From CAYXSX01 sp964493095 (lineage in GTDB: Bacteria > Pseudomonadota > Alphaproteobacteria > Micavibrionales > Micavibrionaceae), in assembly GCA_964493095.1 (NCBI GenBank), contig CAZBNG010000001.1, positions 27,805 through 91,804 on the forward strand: 64,000 bases of DNA, read 5' to 3'. Below, piece after piece: positions 51,200-60,467 of this stretch. How positions within the stretch are numbered: position 1 is the stretch's first letter; every line of letters starts with the position of its first letter. Made by a program: the position numbers and the translations under genes. The notes below the pieces were generated by a model. That model was given only the letters and a program-made list of their open reading frames with translations. It searched no databases and was not told the origin of the DNA.

Positions 51200-51604
51200 A
51201 TGTTAAAAGCACTGAAAAAATATTACTACGCGATGGGCGCAGGATTGACGCTGGGCTTGTTGGGCGACATGGGCACAGCCCATGCGCAAAGTTCGGGCGG
51301 AAGCACGTTCAGTACTATCGCCGAAAACATCAACACATCCTTCGAAGACCTGCCGGGCCTGATTACCGGCCTGTCCTATCTCGCGGGTACGGGTCTGGGC
51401 GTTCTTGGTATCATGAAAATCAAGGACCACGTTGAAAACCCGACACAAACACCTTTGAAAGAAGGCGCAATCCGTCTGGTTGCCGGCGGCGCTCTGTTCG
51501 CGCTACCTATCATCTACGATGCGATGTTCACGACAATCGATGCCGGAACAGGCGGAGATGTAGGAGCCGCCGGACTGAACAAGGTCCAGTTTAACGTTAA
51601 CTAA
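51200..51604 (+). CDS. dotP: type IVB secretion protein DotP (IcmD)
   Basis: A 134-residue membrane protein with signal segment (YYYAMGAGLTLGLLGDMGTA, cleaved after HAQ) and a single IcmD module: FSTIAENINTSFEDLPGLIT, GLSYLAGTGLGVLGIMKIK, DHVENPTQTPLKEGA (77-90) and GGALFALPIIYDAMF. Legionella IcmD has 132 residues. GAGGAGAAG precedes the ATG. The module is 60-70% alike by eye to the first two in the preceding gene, implying duplication. Confidence 0.91.
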   Translation: MLKALKKYYYAMGAGLTLGLLGDMGTAHAQSSGGSTFSTIAENINTSFEDLPGLITGLSYLAGTGLGVLGIMKIKDHVENPTQTPLKEGAIRLVAGGALFALPIIYDAMFTTIDAGTGGDVGAAGLNKVQFNVN

Positions 51605-51632
51605 TAGCGTTAAGGCGGATAAGCAAGCTGCA

Positions 51633-52382
51633 ATGGCGAACGTTCCCATCATTCTCGGCGTGGCACGTCCTGCAAAGCGTGTCGCCGGAAAGAAAAAGGG
51701 GAGCGGGGCTGGTAATACCGGCTCCGCTTCGTCCTCAAAGCCGCTCTCTGCAGAAGAGCGGGCCAAGGTCTTCGAACGTGACGACTTCACTTGCAAATGC
51801 TGCGGATTTAAATCCAAGAAATATCAGGAAGTTCTGTTTTTAAACGGTGACACAACTGATAAATCCGGTAAAAACCTGGCCACAGTATGTATTTTCTGCC
51901 ATCAGTGTTTCCATCTCGATCAGGTCAGCATCATGCGTTCCGGCGTGCTGCTCTGGTTGCCGGAAATCAAGCAGGCCCGGCTTCACCATATCGCCCGCGC
52001 AATCTATGTGGCGCGCATTTCGCAAGGGCCGGCCGCCGACGCGGCCCGGAAATCCCTTGACGCCCTGATGGAACGGCGTGAAGAGGTGAAAAGACGCATC
52101 GGCATTGACGACCCCTATATCCTGAGCATGGTCCTGCGGGATTACCTAAGCCCCGGCGCTTACAAAGCGCGCCGGAAAAAACTGGAAGGCATACGCCTTT
52201 TCCCTCTGGACCGGCGCATTATCAGGGAAGCGGAATTGGAGTTTAACCAATTCCCGCAGATTTTGGCCTATTGGCGCTCGAAGGATGGCCCTTTCGGTGG
52301 AAAAACACCCAATAACTGGATTTCGATATACCAAAACCTGGCGAGAGAATACGAGGAAATACAGGGGAAAAACGCCGCTTAA
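51633..52382 (+). CDS. dotN: type IVB secretion coupling-complex protein DotN (IcmJ)
   Basis: DotN is a zinc-binding subunit of the type IV coupling complex with DotL and DotM. The 249-residue protein has a basic N-terminal extension (residues 11-40) and the conserved Zn site FTCKCCGFKSKKYQEV (Cys-54, Cys-57) with ATVCIFCHQCFHL (Cys-86, Cys-89), then LLWLPEIKQARLHHIARAIY and IGIDDPYILSMVLRDYLSP. It is 40 residues longer than Legionella IcmJ. dotO follows after 137 bases. DotL and DotM themselves are outside the window. Confidence 0.92.
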   Translation: MANVPIILGVARPAKRVAGKKKGSGAGNTGSASSSKPLSAEERAKVFERDDFTCKCCGFKSKKYQEVLFLNGDTTDKSGKNLATVCIFCHQCFHLDQVSIMRSGVLLWLPEIKQARLHHIARAIYVARISQGPAADAARKSLDALMERREEVKRRIGIDDPYILSMVLRDYLSPGAYKARRKKLEGIRLFPLDRRIIREAELEFNQFPQILAYWRSKDGPFGGKTPNNWISIYQNLAREYEEIQGKNAA

Positions 52383-52519
52383 TCATAATAAAACAGGCAC
52401 CTTAATCCGGAAACAAAACAGGGCTTATAAAGCCAAGGACTTTCGTTGTCAGACTATGTCCGGTATATTAGGTGTGCAATTACAGTAATAAGTCAAACCC
52501 TTAAAGTTACCCGTCATCC

Positions 52520-55500
52520 ATGAACCATTTTCAACTGTTTCTCGCTCCGATACAAAAGGCCCTGCGGCAATCCGTATCTTCCTTTATCCGGCTTGAAACG
52601 GCGGATAACGAGACGACGATCGTTTCTTCAGACGGCTCCCTGATTTCTTACGTGAAAGTGGAGGGAAGCCGCCAGATTATCGGCGAGGAAGAGTTTGAAA
52701 ATATCGTGGAAGGCGCCACGATCAAGATTGGTTCGCGGTTTGACTCCCAGGGCCATGCCCTGCAGGTCTATTTTACCCGCGATCCGGAGCGCATCCGTAA
52801 GGAGCTTGAGGCGCAAATTCGCCCTTCCCGTGTGTCTGCAGAGGCCATTGGCCTTGAAATCGACGATGTTTTTGACGAACGGATCAACACGCTTGAGCGT
52901 TTTCTGACTCACGAGGAATGTTATTTCGTCCTGTGGACCCGCCCGAGCGCCCTGAGTAAAAACGAGTTCCAACGCACGGCCAAGGAAGCCAAGGAAAAGG
53001 CCAAAAGCTGGCTTCCTTCCGTCAATGCCCAGTATCCCTTTGCGGCGCTGGATCCGCTTCGGACACGCCATAAAAGCTATGTCGGCGCTATTATGTCGGC
53101 GCTGGACGAACTGGGCATGAGCGCCCAGATTTTGGAAGTGCACGAAGCCCTGAAACATGTACGCAACAACCTGTTCCCCGATCATGCCAACGACGAATGG
53201 CGCGCCTGCCTGCCCGGTGATCCTATCCCGCCGCGCGCGCCGGGCGACCGGGTGGATATGTCCGACCTGCTTTGGCCCAATCTGGCTTCACAGATCACTG
53301 CGGCGGACGCCAAAACGATGGGGAAATCGGTCGTGCGCATCGGAAACCTGCTCTGGGCCGGCGGGGATATGACGCTGGGCCCCATGGACGCAACAGGCTT
53401 TCCCATCCTTCTCAACCGCCTTGTCGAAGCCGACATCCCTTTCCGCATTTCCTTCCTGATAGAGGGCGGCGGGGCTTATGCCACGCAATTCCGGGCCTTC
53501 CTGGCTTCCATCATGACCCCGACCAATTCCACCAACCGTCAGGTGAAATATTCCCTTGAAGGGCTGCAGGCCATGGCCCGCAGCGAGGCCGTCGTACGGC
53601 TGCGCGTTTCTTTCGCCACATGGTGCAGACTGGAGGAAAAAGATAAAATCCTCGACCAGCTCTCCATTCTCCTGCAATCCATCGAGAGCTGGGGTTACTG
53701 TCAGGTCAGCGAGTTTTCCGGCGACCCGCTGGATTGCGTCATGTCTTCAGCGATGGGCATTCATTGCGCGGGCACGGCCCCGACGGGCATCGCTCCGATG
53801 AAGGAAATCATGCGCCTGGTGCCCTGGCAACGCCCTTCCAGCCCGTTCCATCAGGGCTCTATGCTTTTCCGCACGCCCGACGGCAAAATCTGGCCCTATC
53901 AGACCGGCACGAATATGACCACAACGTGGTTTGACCTGATTTTCGCCCAGCCCGGCGCCGGTAAATCCGTCCTTTTAAACACCATGAATATGGGCACCTG
54001 CCTCGGACCGGGGCTAAACAAGCTGCCCTTTATCGCCATCGTCGATATCGGGCCGTCTTCTTCCGGGCTGATTTCCCTGATCAAGGAAGCATTGCCGCTC
54101 AACCGTCAGCACGAAGCGGCGTATTACCGCCTGCAAATGGCTCACCAATACGCCATTAACCCGTTTGACACCCAGTTGGGCTGCCGTTTCCCCTTGCCCG
54201 ATGAACGCAGCTATCTCGTCGAGCTTTTAACCCTGCTCTGCACGCCGCCCGGCCATGACCGCCCTTATGACGGTATCGCCCAGCTTGCGGGGCTGGTGGT
54301 GGATGAAATGTACCGCTGGCGCGACGACGTGGCGGCGAATGCCGAACCACGCCCTTATCTGCCGCGCCTTGAGAGCGAGGTAGACGAAGCGCTCCAGAAG
54401 TTCAACGTGCACCTGCCCGCCGACCCGTATTGGTGGGATATCGTGGACAAGATGTTCGAGCTGGAGCAATATCACATTGCCAATATCGCGCAGCGTCACG
54501 CCGTGCCGACGCTTAGCGACTCGATTACCGCCTCCCGTCGGCCGCAGATCCGTTCGTTGCTGGAAGAAACCGCCGTCGGCTTTACGGCGGAAAACGTAAT
54601 TAACGCCTTTGAGCGTATGGTTACTTCCGCGATCCGCGAATACCCGATCCTGTCTTCCGTCACCCAGTTCGATATCGCCGATGCGCGCATCTGCTCTCTC
54701 GACCTGATGGACGTGGCGCCGCAGGGCGACGAATCCGCCGACCGCCAGACCGCCATCATGTACATGCTGGCGCGCCATGCGCTGGTGCGCAGCTGGTGGA
54801 TGAGCAAGGATACGCTGGTGCACGTACCTAAAAAATACCAGGAATACCATGAATTGCGTCTGCAGGAGATCAGCGAGTCCCCCAAACGCCTGTGTTATGA
54901 CGAATTTCACCGCACCAGCAGTTCGCGCGCTGTGCGCTCGCAGGTCGTGCGCGACGTACGCGAGGGCCGTAAGCGCGGCGTACAGATCGTGCTGACCTCC
55001 CAGTTGCTGGACGACTTTGACAAGGACATGGTGGACCTCGCCACCGGGGTATGGGTTCTGGGTACGGCGGTATCTGATAAGGCCGTGGACGACGTGCAGG
55101 ACCGTTTCGGCCTTTCGGAAACGGCGCGGCGGGTTATCCGTCATAAACTGACCGGGCCCAAATCTATCGGGGCGCCCGCCCTGTTCGTCCTGGGCACAAC
55201 CGAAGGCCGCTATGAACAGCATTTATACAACACACTGGGCCCGATCGAGCTATGGGCGCTTTCCACCTCCGCCGAAGACGTGGCGATCCGCAACCGTACA
55301 TACGCGCAACTGGGCGCGGGACGCGCCCGTCAGATGCTGGCCCGCGAATACCCCGGCGGCAGCGCCCGTTCGGAGATCCGCCGCCGCGTATTGGCACGCA
55401 GCGAGAAGGGCGAAGCCCGCGCCGCCATGATCAGCGCCATTATTGATGAAATTGCCGAGGAAATCGTAGAAGCCAGCAAATCCGCACAGCGCAACGAGGT

Positions 55501-55528
55501 TCCTGACCGGGTAAGACTCAAACCATGA
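52520..55528 (+). CDS. dotO: type IVB secretion ATPase DotO (IcmB)
   Basis: DotO is the VirB4-like ATPase forming the cytoplasmic energy centre with DotB. The 1002-residue protein (Legionella IcmB has 1009) has Walker A QPGAGKSVLLNTM (about 477-487), Walker B RLCYDEFHRT (about 790-799) and the family N-terminus. Other landmarks are GTAPTGIAPMKEIMRLVPWQ, RSQVVRDVREGRKRGVQIVL, TSQLLDDFD and LGTAVSDKAVDDVQDRFGLS. Its stop overlaps the next gene's ATG (ATGA). Confidence 0.97.
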   Translation: MNHFQLFLAPIQKALRQSVSSFIRLETADNETTIVSSDGSLISYVKVEGSRQIIGEEEFENIVEGATIKIGSRFDSQGHALQVYFTRDPERIRKELEAQIRPSRVSAEAIGLEIDDVFDERINTLERFLTHEECYFVLWTRPSALSKNEFQRTAKEAKEKAKSWLPSVNAQYPFAALDPLRTRHKSYVGAIMSALDELGMSAQILEVHEALKHVRNNLFPDHANDEWRACLPGDPIPPRAPGDRVDMSDLLWPNLASQITAADAKTMGKSVVRIGNLLWAGGDMTLGPMDATGFPILLNRLVEADIPFRISFLIEGGGAYATQFRAFLASIMTPTNSTNRQVKYSLEGLQAMARSEAVVRLRVSFATWCRLEEKDKILDQLSILLQSIESWGYCQVSEFSGDPLDCVMSSAMGIHCAGTAPTGIAPMKEIMRLVPWQRPSSPFHQGSMLFRTPDGKIWPYQTGTNMTTTWFDLIFAQPGAGKSVLLNTMNMGTCLGPGLNKLPFIAIVDIGPSSSGLISLIKEALPLNRQHEAAYYRLQMAHQYAINPFDTQLGCRFPLPDERSYLVELLTLLCTPPGHDRPYDGIAQLAGLVVDEMYRWRDDVAANAEPRPYLPRLESEVDEALQKFNVHLPADPYWWDIVDKMFELEQYHIANIAQRHAVPTLSDSITASRRPQIRSLLEETAVGFTAENVINAFERMVTSAIREYPILSSVTQFDIADARICSLDLMDVAPQGDESADRQTAIMYMLARHALVRSWWMSKDTLVHVPKKYQEYHELRLQEISESPKRLCYDEFHRTSSSRAVRSQVVRDVREGRKRGVQIVLTSQLLDDFDKDMVDLATGVWVLGTAVSDKAVDDVQDRFGLSETARRVIRHKLTGPKSIGAPALFVLGTTEGRYEQHLYNTLGPIELWALSTSAEDVAIRNRTYAQLGAGRARQMLAREYPGGSARSEIRRRVLARSEKGEARAAMISAIIDEIAEEIVEASKSAQRNEVPDRVRLKP

Positions 55529-56103
55529 CGGACAAACAAAAAAAATCCAAAAAACCCCGGAAGGCGAAAAAAGCCGCCTTTCTGATACCGGACGAAGAGG
55601 AAGAACAAAAGCCGCTCACCATTGAGGAACAAAAAGCGGAAAAGCGCCGTATTCGCAATAAACGACTTTCCATCGCCGGGGGCATCTTAAGCATTTTCTT
55701 TTTATTCTGGCTGTTATCGCGCCCCTATACAGGGGGGCCGGCTTTCGGAGTATGCAGAACCTTTTTGGAACTTTACGTAGAATACCCGCAGGAACTGCGC
55801 CTGAGCAAAGTGGAGGATTACGGGCAGGAAATGCGCCTCTGGTATACGAAAATCGACCCTTACGGCGAATCTAACCTTGATTACATGCAGTGCTTTTTCC
55901 GCAACGATTCCAAAACAGGTTTTGCACTGGATAAAGTCATGGTTAACCGCCGGGAAGTTAACCCGGAAACGGTTAAAAGTTTTAACGTATCTATTCCCGC
56001 CATTTTAGCAAGCAAGCCGGATCTCACCCTTCCCCGGCCCCTTCCCGACAGCCTCGAGGACTTGCAACTCGACCCCAACCGCTACAAAATGCGCTTGTTT
56101 TAA
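55525..56103 (+). CDS. bitopic membrane protein of unknown function coupled to dotO
   Basis: Not recognised. The 192 residues comprise a charged cytosolic tail (basic KKSKKPRKAKKA then acidic PDEEEEQKP), one membrane helix (LSIAGGILSIFFLFWLLSRP) and a periplasmic domain of about 125 residues with two cysteines (FGVCRTFLELYVEYPQELRL, YMQCFFRND). The 4-base overlap with dotO, the membrane topology and the acidic tail, which recalls DotG and DotF here, make a secretion-system subunit likely. It is the last gene of the plus-strand run. Confidence 0.7.
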   Translation: MTDKQKKSKKPRKAKKAAFLIPDEEEEQKPLTIEEQKAEKRRIRNKRLSIAGGILSIFFLFWLLSRPYTGGPAFGVCRTFLELYVEYPQELRLSKVEDYGQEMRLWYTKIDPYGESNLDYMQCFFRNDSKTGFALDKVMVNRREVNPETVKSFNVSIPAILASKPDLTLPRPLPDSLEDLQLDPNRYKMRLF

Positions 56104-56183
56104 AGCCGAGGGCGCCTACATCATTGCGGACACGGCCAAAAACGCCGTAAACGTTTAAAGCGAATCTGAAATAAGGGGACAGC

Positions 56184-57224
56184 ATGAAATACCGTAAACT
56201 TGGCCGCACCGGCCTCGATGTAAGCGTCATTTGCCTGGGCACCATGACATGGGGCCGCCAGAATACCGAAGCCGACGGCCACGAGCAGATGGATTATGCG
56301 CTCTCACAGGGTGTGAATTTCTGGGATACCGCGGAAATGTATGCCGTGCCCCCCAACGCCGATACATACGGCAAGACGGAGACCATAATCGGTACGTGGT
56401 TTGCCAAAAACCCCGCCAAAAGGCAGGAGGTTATTCTTGCCTCCAAAATCGCCGGGCCCGGTCTGGGATGGGTGCGCGGGGGCAATTATAAAATCGACCG
56501 TAAAAACATAGAGGAAGCGGTGGAAGGCTCCCTTAAGCGCCTGCAAACCGATTACATCGATCTTTACCAGCTTCACTGGCCCAACCGCGGCTCCTATCAT
56601 TTCAGCCAGCAATGGGGTTTTACCCCGAAATTCGACCGCGAGGCCGTAGAGGCCAATTTCCTTGAAGTTCTGGAAGCGCTGAATGAGCATATCAAAGCCG
56701 GGAAGATCCGCCATATCGGCCTGTCTGATGAAACCGCATGGGGCACGATGAAATATCTGGAGCTGGCGGAAAAACACGGCCTGCCGCGCATGCAATCCAT
56801 TCAGAATGAATATTCCCTGCTGTGCCGCCTGTTCGAACCTGATTTTCACGAGATCGCCATGGCCGAGGATTGCGGCCTGCTGGCATGGTCGCCGCTGGCC
56901 ACCGGCATGATCAGCGGCAAATATCTTGATGGCGCGCGGCCCGCGGGCACACGCTGGACGTTGCTGGACAAGCCGCCCAGAGATACAAAGAAAGGACAGG
57001 ATGCTGTGCGTGCCTATATGGCTGTGGCGGATAAGCACGGGCTGGATGTGACCCAAATGGCGCTGGCTTTTGTAAACTCCCGGCCCTTCGTAACCGCCAA
57101 TATTATCGGCGCAACGAATATGGAGCAGCTTAAATCCAATATCGCCTCGATTGATCTGGAACTATCGCCGGATGCGCTGTCCGATATCGAAACGGTACGG
57201 CGCGATTGCCCGATGGTTTATTAG
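56184..57224 (+). CDS. NADP-dependent aldo/keto reductase (Tas-like)
   Basis: A 346-residue aldo/keto reductase. The catalytic residues are in FWDTAEMYAVPP (Asp, Tyr), ILASKIAGPG (Lys) and LYQLHWPNRG (His), with C-terminal NADP-site residues IIGATNMEQLKSNI. Its closest pattern is the Tas/YghZ group. The substrate is unknown. The ATG follows AAGGGGACAGC. The last four bases overlap the convergent gene. Confidence 0.9.
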   Translation: MKYRKLGRTGLDVSVICLGTMTWGRQNTEADGHEQMDYALSQGVNFWDTAEMYAVPPNADTYGKTETIIGTWFAKNPAKRQEVILASKIAGPGLGWVRGGNYKIDRKNIEEAVEGSLKRLQTDYIDLYQLHWPNRGSYHFSQQWGFTPKFDREAVEANFLEVLEALNEHIKAGKIRHIGLSDETAWGTMKYLELAEKHGLPRMQSIQNEYSLLCRLFEPDFHEIAMAEDCGLLAWSPLATGMISGKYLDGARPAGTRWTLLDKPPRDTKKGQDAVRAYMAVADKHGLDVTQMALAFVNSRPFVTANIIGATNMEQLKSNIASIDLELSPDALSDIETVRRDCPMVY

Positions 57225-57850
57225 GCGGGGCCGGAAACTTCCACATCAGATTTTTCTATATATGCGGGCCTGACGGGAGGGGGCAAAGTAACCATAATTT
57301 GCTTTGTAATCACTTCAAAAGCGCTTTTTATTGAAGCAGCATCATCGATAAGTTGATCCAAATCCCGAATAGCGGGTAAGCCTGGCCTTTCAGATGTCAT
57401 TTTTGCATCGTAAGCAATCTTAAGCTTCTTTAAGTTTGCCTCATATGTAGCCCACAATGTCTGGGTTTGCAAAAACGGTGGCATAATTGCCATGGCATTT
57501 ACGAAAGTAGCTACAGGCAACTCTCGACTCGAGGTTAAAATGTCCTCAAGGGGCGGCTGAAGACGCGCTAAAAAAACCATGCTACGGGCAAGGCTTTCCC
57601 TATCTGCCGGGGAAACAACCTTGCTTTGAAAAGCCTTTTTATGAATGCCATACAAACCATCGGCCGCCATCGAATTGTTGCTAATATTTACTATAAACCA
57701 CTTCAGAAAAATGAAGAAATCTATGTTCTTAACCGGGGCTTTAAATTCCCATGCAGAGTTTGGAAATTTTGCCACAAAACGTTTCACAGCTTCTGGCGCT
57801 TCCGCCAAAAGTAACGCGCTTAACAGACTTTTTTGTTCAATTATCTGCAT
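57221..57850 (-). CDS. hypothetical protein, 209 residues
   Basis: Not recognised. A soluble, helical protein without signal or membrane segments; motifs such as SSRELPVATFVNAMAIMPPF and IRDLDQLIDDAASIKSAFEV suggest an all-alpha fold. The DNA is AT-richer than the flanking aldo/keto reductase and mltA genes, like other orphan genes in this window. Convergent with the reductase, 4-base overlap. Confidence 0.55.
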   Translation of the reverse strand: MQIIEQKSLLSALLLAEAPEAVKRFVAKFPNSAWEFKAPVKNIDFFIFLKWFIVNISNNSMAADGLYGIHKKAFQSKVVSPADRESLARSMVFLARLQPPLEDILTSSRELPVATFVNAMAIMPPFLQTQTLWATYEANLKKLKIAYDAKMTSERPGLPAIRDLDQLIDDAASIKSAFEVITKQIMVTLPPPVRPAYIEKSDVEVSGPA

Positions 57851-57914
57851 AATTTTCTATAAATTTTATATGAAAAACAGGGCTATAATAACACTAAATT
57901 ATCAATTATGTCAA

Positions 57915-59066
57915 TTAATTTCTGGCGGTTTTCGGCAATAAAACCCAGTACCGCCCCTCGGATTTCATATGCCCGGCAAGGGCTTCGGCCCGCTCGCCGT
58001 GGCCCCAGAACACATCACCGCGCACGGGGCCGTTAATGGCACCGCCCGTATCCTGTGCGATCATCATGCGCTGCAGGCGGTTTTCACCCTCCATGGGCGG
58101 CTCTATATCCACCCAAAGCGGCAAACCGTATGAGAGAAGGGAGCGGTCAACCGCCAGCGAGCGCCCGGGCGTGAGCGCCACGCCCTCCCCGCCCAGCGGT
58201 CCTTCCCCTTCCAGTTCGCGGAAAAACACGTAAGAGCGGTTGGTGTTCATAATTTCATCGGCCTGCCGCGGGTGCGCCTCCAGCCACGCCTGAATGGATT
58301 GCAGGGAAACCTCTTCCTTATCCAGCGCGCCGCGGGCGATCAGCTCGCGCCCGATAGCGTAATAGGGGTGGCCGTTCTGCCCGGCATAACCGATACGCAT
58401 TTCCCTGCCATCTGGCAGGTCGACCACACCAGAGCCTTGAATCTGCACGAAAAATGCGTCCACGGGGTCATCCACCCAGAGAAGAACCTTGTCATTATGC
58501 GGCCACTGGCCGTTTACGATCTGCTCGCGGGTTTCATAGGGTTTCAGGTTGCCATCCTTTACGCGACCGGCAATGCGCTGGCCCTTGAGCTCGTCGCGGA
58601 ACTCGCCCAGATTGACCATCACCAGGTCACCGGGGCGAGCGTAAAGCGGGATCTGGTAAGGACCAAAACGCTGCCTGCTGCCATGCAGGCCCGCTTCGTA
58701 ATACCCGGTAAAAAGCCCCTTGGAATCGCGGCCCGCACGCACGCCAAAGGCCTGAAAGTTTGTTTCAAAAAACGATCTGAGGGCGGCAGGCGAAGCATTT
58801 CCCAGCGCCATAAAGGATCGGCACGGGCCCTGCCAGTCCCCGGCCACGCCGCTTTCGGGAAGTGCGCCCATGGCGCTGTCTGCCGGGCGTTTTAAAATGC
58901 GCGCGCAGGAACGGGAAAAAGCCTGCGCCAGCCCTGCGAAATCGTCCTTACCCCATCCGGGCAGGTCGCTATAAGAGGCAGGAAAAAGCCTTAAAGGCTG
59001 CTCCTCCGGCACTTTGGCGCAGGACACAAGCAAAAGGCAGAAGCAAAGGAATAAAAATCGAACCAT
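57915..59066 (-). CDS. mltA: membrane-bound lytic murein transglycosylase A
   Basis: MltA cleaves peptidoglycan glycan strands at the outer membrane. The lipoprotein signal FLFLCFCLLLVSCAK places the lipidated Cys at residue 16. The MltA barrel and 3D domain follow: GLFTGYYEAGLHGSRQRFG, FFVQIQGSGVVDLPDG, NRSYVFFRE, and the catalytic 3D motif region IAQDTGGAINGPVRGDVFWG with the active Asp. 383 residues is normal. It lies next to the Tim44-domain gene, as in many Alphaproteobacteria. Confidence 0.95.
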   Translation of the reverse strand: MVRFLFLCFCLLLVSCAKVPEEQPLRLFPASYSDLPGWGKDDFAGLAQAFSRSCARILKRPADSAMGALPESGVAGDWQGPCRSFMALGNASPAALRSFFETNFQAFGVRAGRDSKGLFTGYYEAGLHGSRQRFGPYQIPLYARPGDLVMVNLGEFRDELKGQRIAGRVKDGNLKPYETREQIVNGQWPHNDKVLLWVDDPVDAFFVQIQGSGVVDLPDGREMRIGYAGQNGHPYYAIGRELIARGALDKEEVSLQSIQAWLEAHPRQADEIMNTNRSYVFFRELEGEGPLGGEGVALTPGRSLAVDRSLLSYGLPLWVDIEPPMEGENRLQRMMIAQDTGGAINGPVRGDVFWGHGERAEALAGHMKSEGRYWVLLPKTARN

Positions 59067-59132
59067 AACGGTAAGTAGAACACACAGGCGGTCAAAAAAC
59101 CATTTCTGTTTGAAGGCGCTCCAACTCTTAAT

Positions 59133-59864
59133 TTAATGGGTATCGGGAATTTTATCGTTATCGTCCGGATCGTCGCTGCGGGTTTCGCAAACCAGCCAGC
59201 GCGGATCGCGGGATTTAATGTCGCGTGTGAACGTCCAGACGTCAATCATCTGCGTGGTTTTATCCGGGTTGCCGGCGATAATATCCCCGTCCTGATCGCG
59301 CGTTACGCTAAATTCATCGGCAACGAACCGCACGGTGATAAAGGCGTTGCGTTTTTCAAGACGCGCCTTGAGAACCTGCGATTTACGAATAGCCCGAATT
59401 TCCGTTTCCATCACCTGCCCGTCAAGTTCGCGCTGTTTCAGGGCCGTATCAAAAGCCTCGTAAACATTAGGCGCCAACAGACCCTGGAGCGTCTCCCGGT
59501 CGCCTTGGGCAAACGCTTCCACCACATAGGCAAAAGCATCCTGGGCCGCGGTTAAAAATTCACGAATTTCAAATTTTTTATCGGCTTTGGCTATATCCAG
59601 AAGCCCTAACTCCGCTGTTTTATTATCAACGGACATCGTGGGGGTAGGGGTCTTAGCCAGCTCTATAATCCTGTCCTGCGGGGTTACTTCGGTTTCACCT
59701 GTCACCGGCGCACCGTCCGGGCCGCGCTCGCCAACCCGCTCCGGCGCTCCCACATAGGGATTCGGACGCTCGCGTTCATCTCCGTGGCGGGTTCCTAAAA
59801 TATTGCGGAGCCAGAACACCAGCCCCGCGGCAATCAAAGCATATAAGATAATATCAGCAGGCAA
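59133..59864 (-). CDS. Tim44-like domain protein
   Basis: A 243-residue protein with an N-terminal membrane helix (IILYALIAAGLVFWLRNILG), a Pro/Gly-rich linker and a C-terminal Tim44-like domain: REFLTAAQDAFAYVVEAFAQ, GDRETLQGLLAPNVYEAFDT, and WTFTRDIKSRDPRWLVCETR. In Alphaproteobacteria this family (TimA) precedes mltA, as here. It starts with TTG at 59864, preceded by AAGGAA; no in-frame ATG fits. Role in membrane protein biogenesis is inferred from the domain. Confidence 0.9.
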   Translation of the reverse strand: MPADIILYALIAAGLVFWLRNILGTRHGDERERPNPYVGAPERVGERGPDGAPVTGETEVTPQDRIIELAKTPTPTMSVDNKTAELGLLDIAKADKKFEIREFLTAAQDAFAYVVEAFAQGDRETLQGLLAPNVYEAFDTALKQRELDGQVMETEIRAIRKSQVLKARLEKRNAFITVRFVADEFSVTRDQDGDIIAGNPDKTTQMIDVWTFTRDIKSRDPRWLVCETRSDDPDDNDKIPDTH

Positions 59865-59967
59865 TGCATATTCCTTGTTTTGATTTCTTTATATTCTAAC
59901 ATAGATTGTTTAATCAAATGAAAAAGCCCCGCAAACCTTTTTGCCGGGCCCGTAAAAAGGAAGATTT

Positions 59968-60399
59968 ATGCCGATTTTTTTTATTATATTCCTGGTCATT
60001 CCCTTTATCGAGATTGCCGTCTTTATCGCCGTTGGTGAGCATATAGGACTGTTTACAACATTGTTGCTTGCTTTTCTGACCGCGATTATCGGGGGCGCCA
60101 TCATTCGCTACCAGGGCCTTGGAACTTTTTCCTCCCTGCGCATGACCATGGAGCGGGGAGAAATGCCGGTAAAGGAACTGTTTGAAGGGTTTTGCCTTGT
60201 CGCTGCCGGGGCCTTGCTTATCACGCCGGGCTTTGTGACGGATACGGCGGGGTTCCTGCTGCTGGTGCCACAGGTGCGTGAAGCCCTGCGCGATTTTCTC
60301 ATGCGCCACGGTACGTGGACGGTCTACGGTGAAAAAACGCGTAATCCGGACATTATCGAGGTGGAATATACCGACATTACCCCGCCTGACGAGAAGTAA
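59968..60399 (+). CDS. fxsA: FxsA-family membrane protein
   Basis: A 143-residue FxsA-type protein with three membrane helices: IFFIIFLVIPFIEIAVFIAV, LFTTLLLAFLTAIIGGAIIR and PVKELFEGFCLVAAGALLIT, followed by PGFVTDTAGFLLLVPQ. FxsA (suppressor of F exclusion of phage T7 in E. coli) is widely conserved but of unclear function. AAAAGGAAGATTT precedes the ATG. It is followed by secB, a usual alphaproteobacterial pair. Confidence 0.91.
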   Translation: MPIFFIIFLVIPFIEIAVFIAVGEHIGLFTTLLLAFLTAIIGGAIIRYQGLGTFSSLRMTMERGEMPVKELFEGFCLVAAGALLITPGFVTDTAGFLLLVPQVREALRDFLMRHGTWTVYGEKTRNPDIIEVEYTDITPPDEK

Positions 60400-60467
60400 G
60401 ACCTTGAGCGCACTGTGGGATCGTGCTAACTCAGGGGGAAGAACTAGTAATTTAAGGGTAAAATCCA

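Noticed and set aside
54227..55222. Open frame of 331 codons opposite dotO
   Set aside because: Antisense shadow of a GC-biased gene; no motif or ribosome site.
59926..59956. Hairpin GCCCCGC...GCCGGGC with A-run, resembling a minus-strand terminator
   Set aside because: The stem has a mismatch and no minus-strand gene ends there; it lies in the leader of fxsA.
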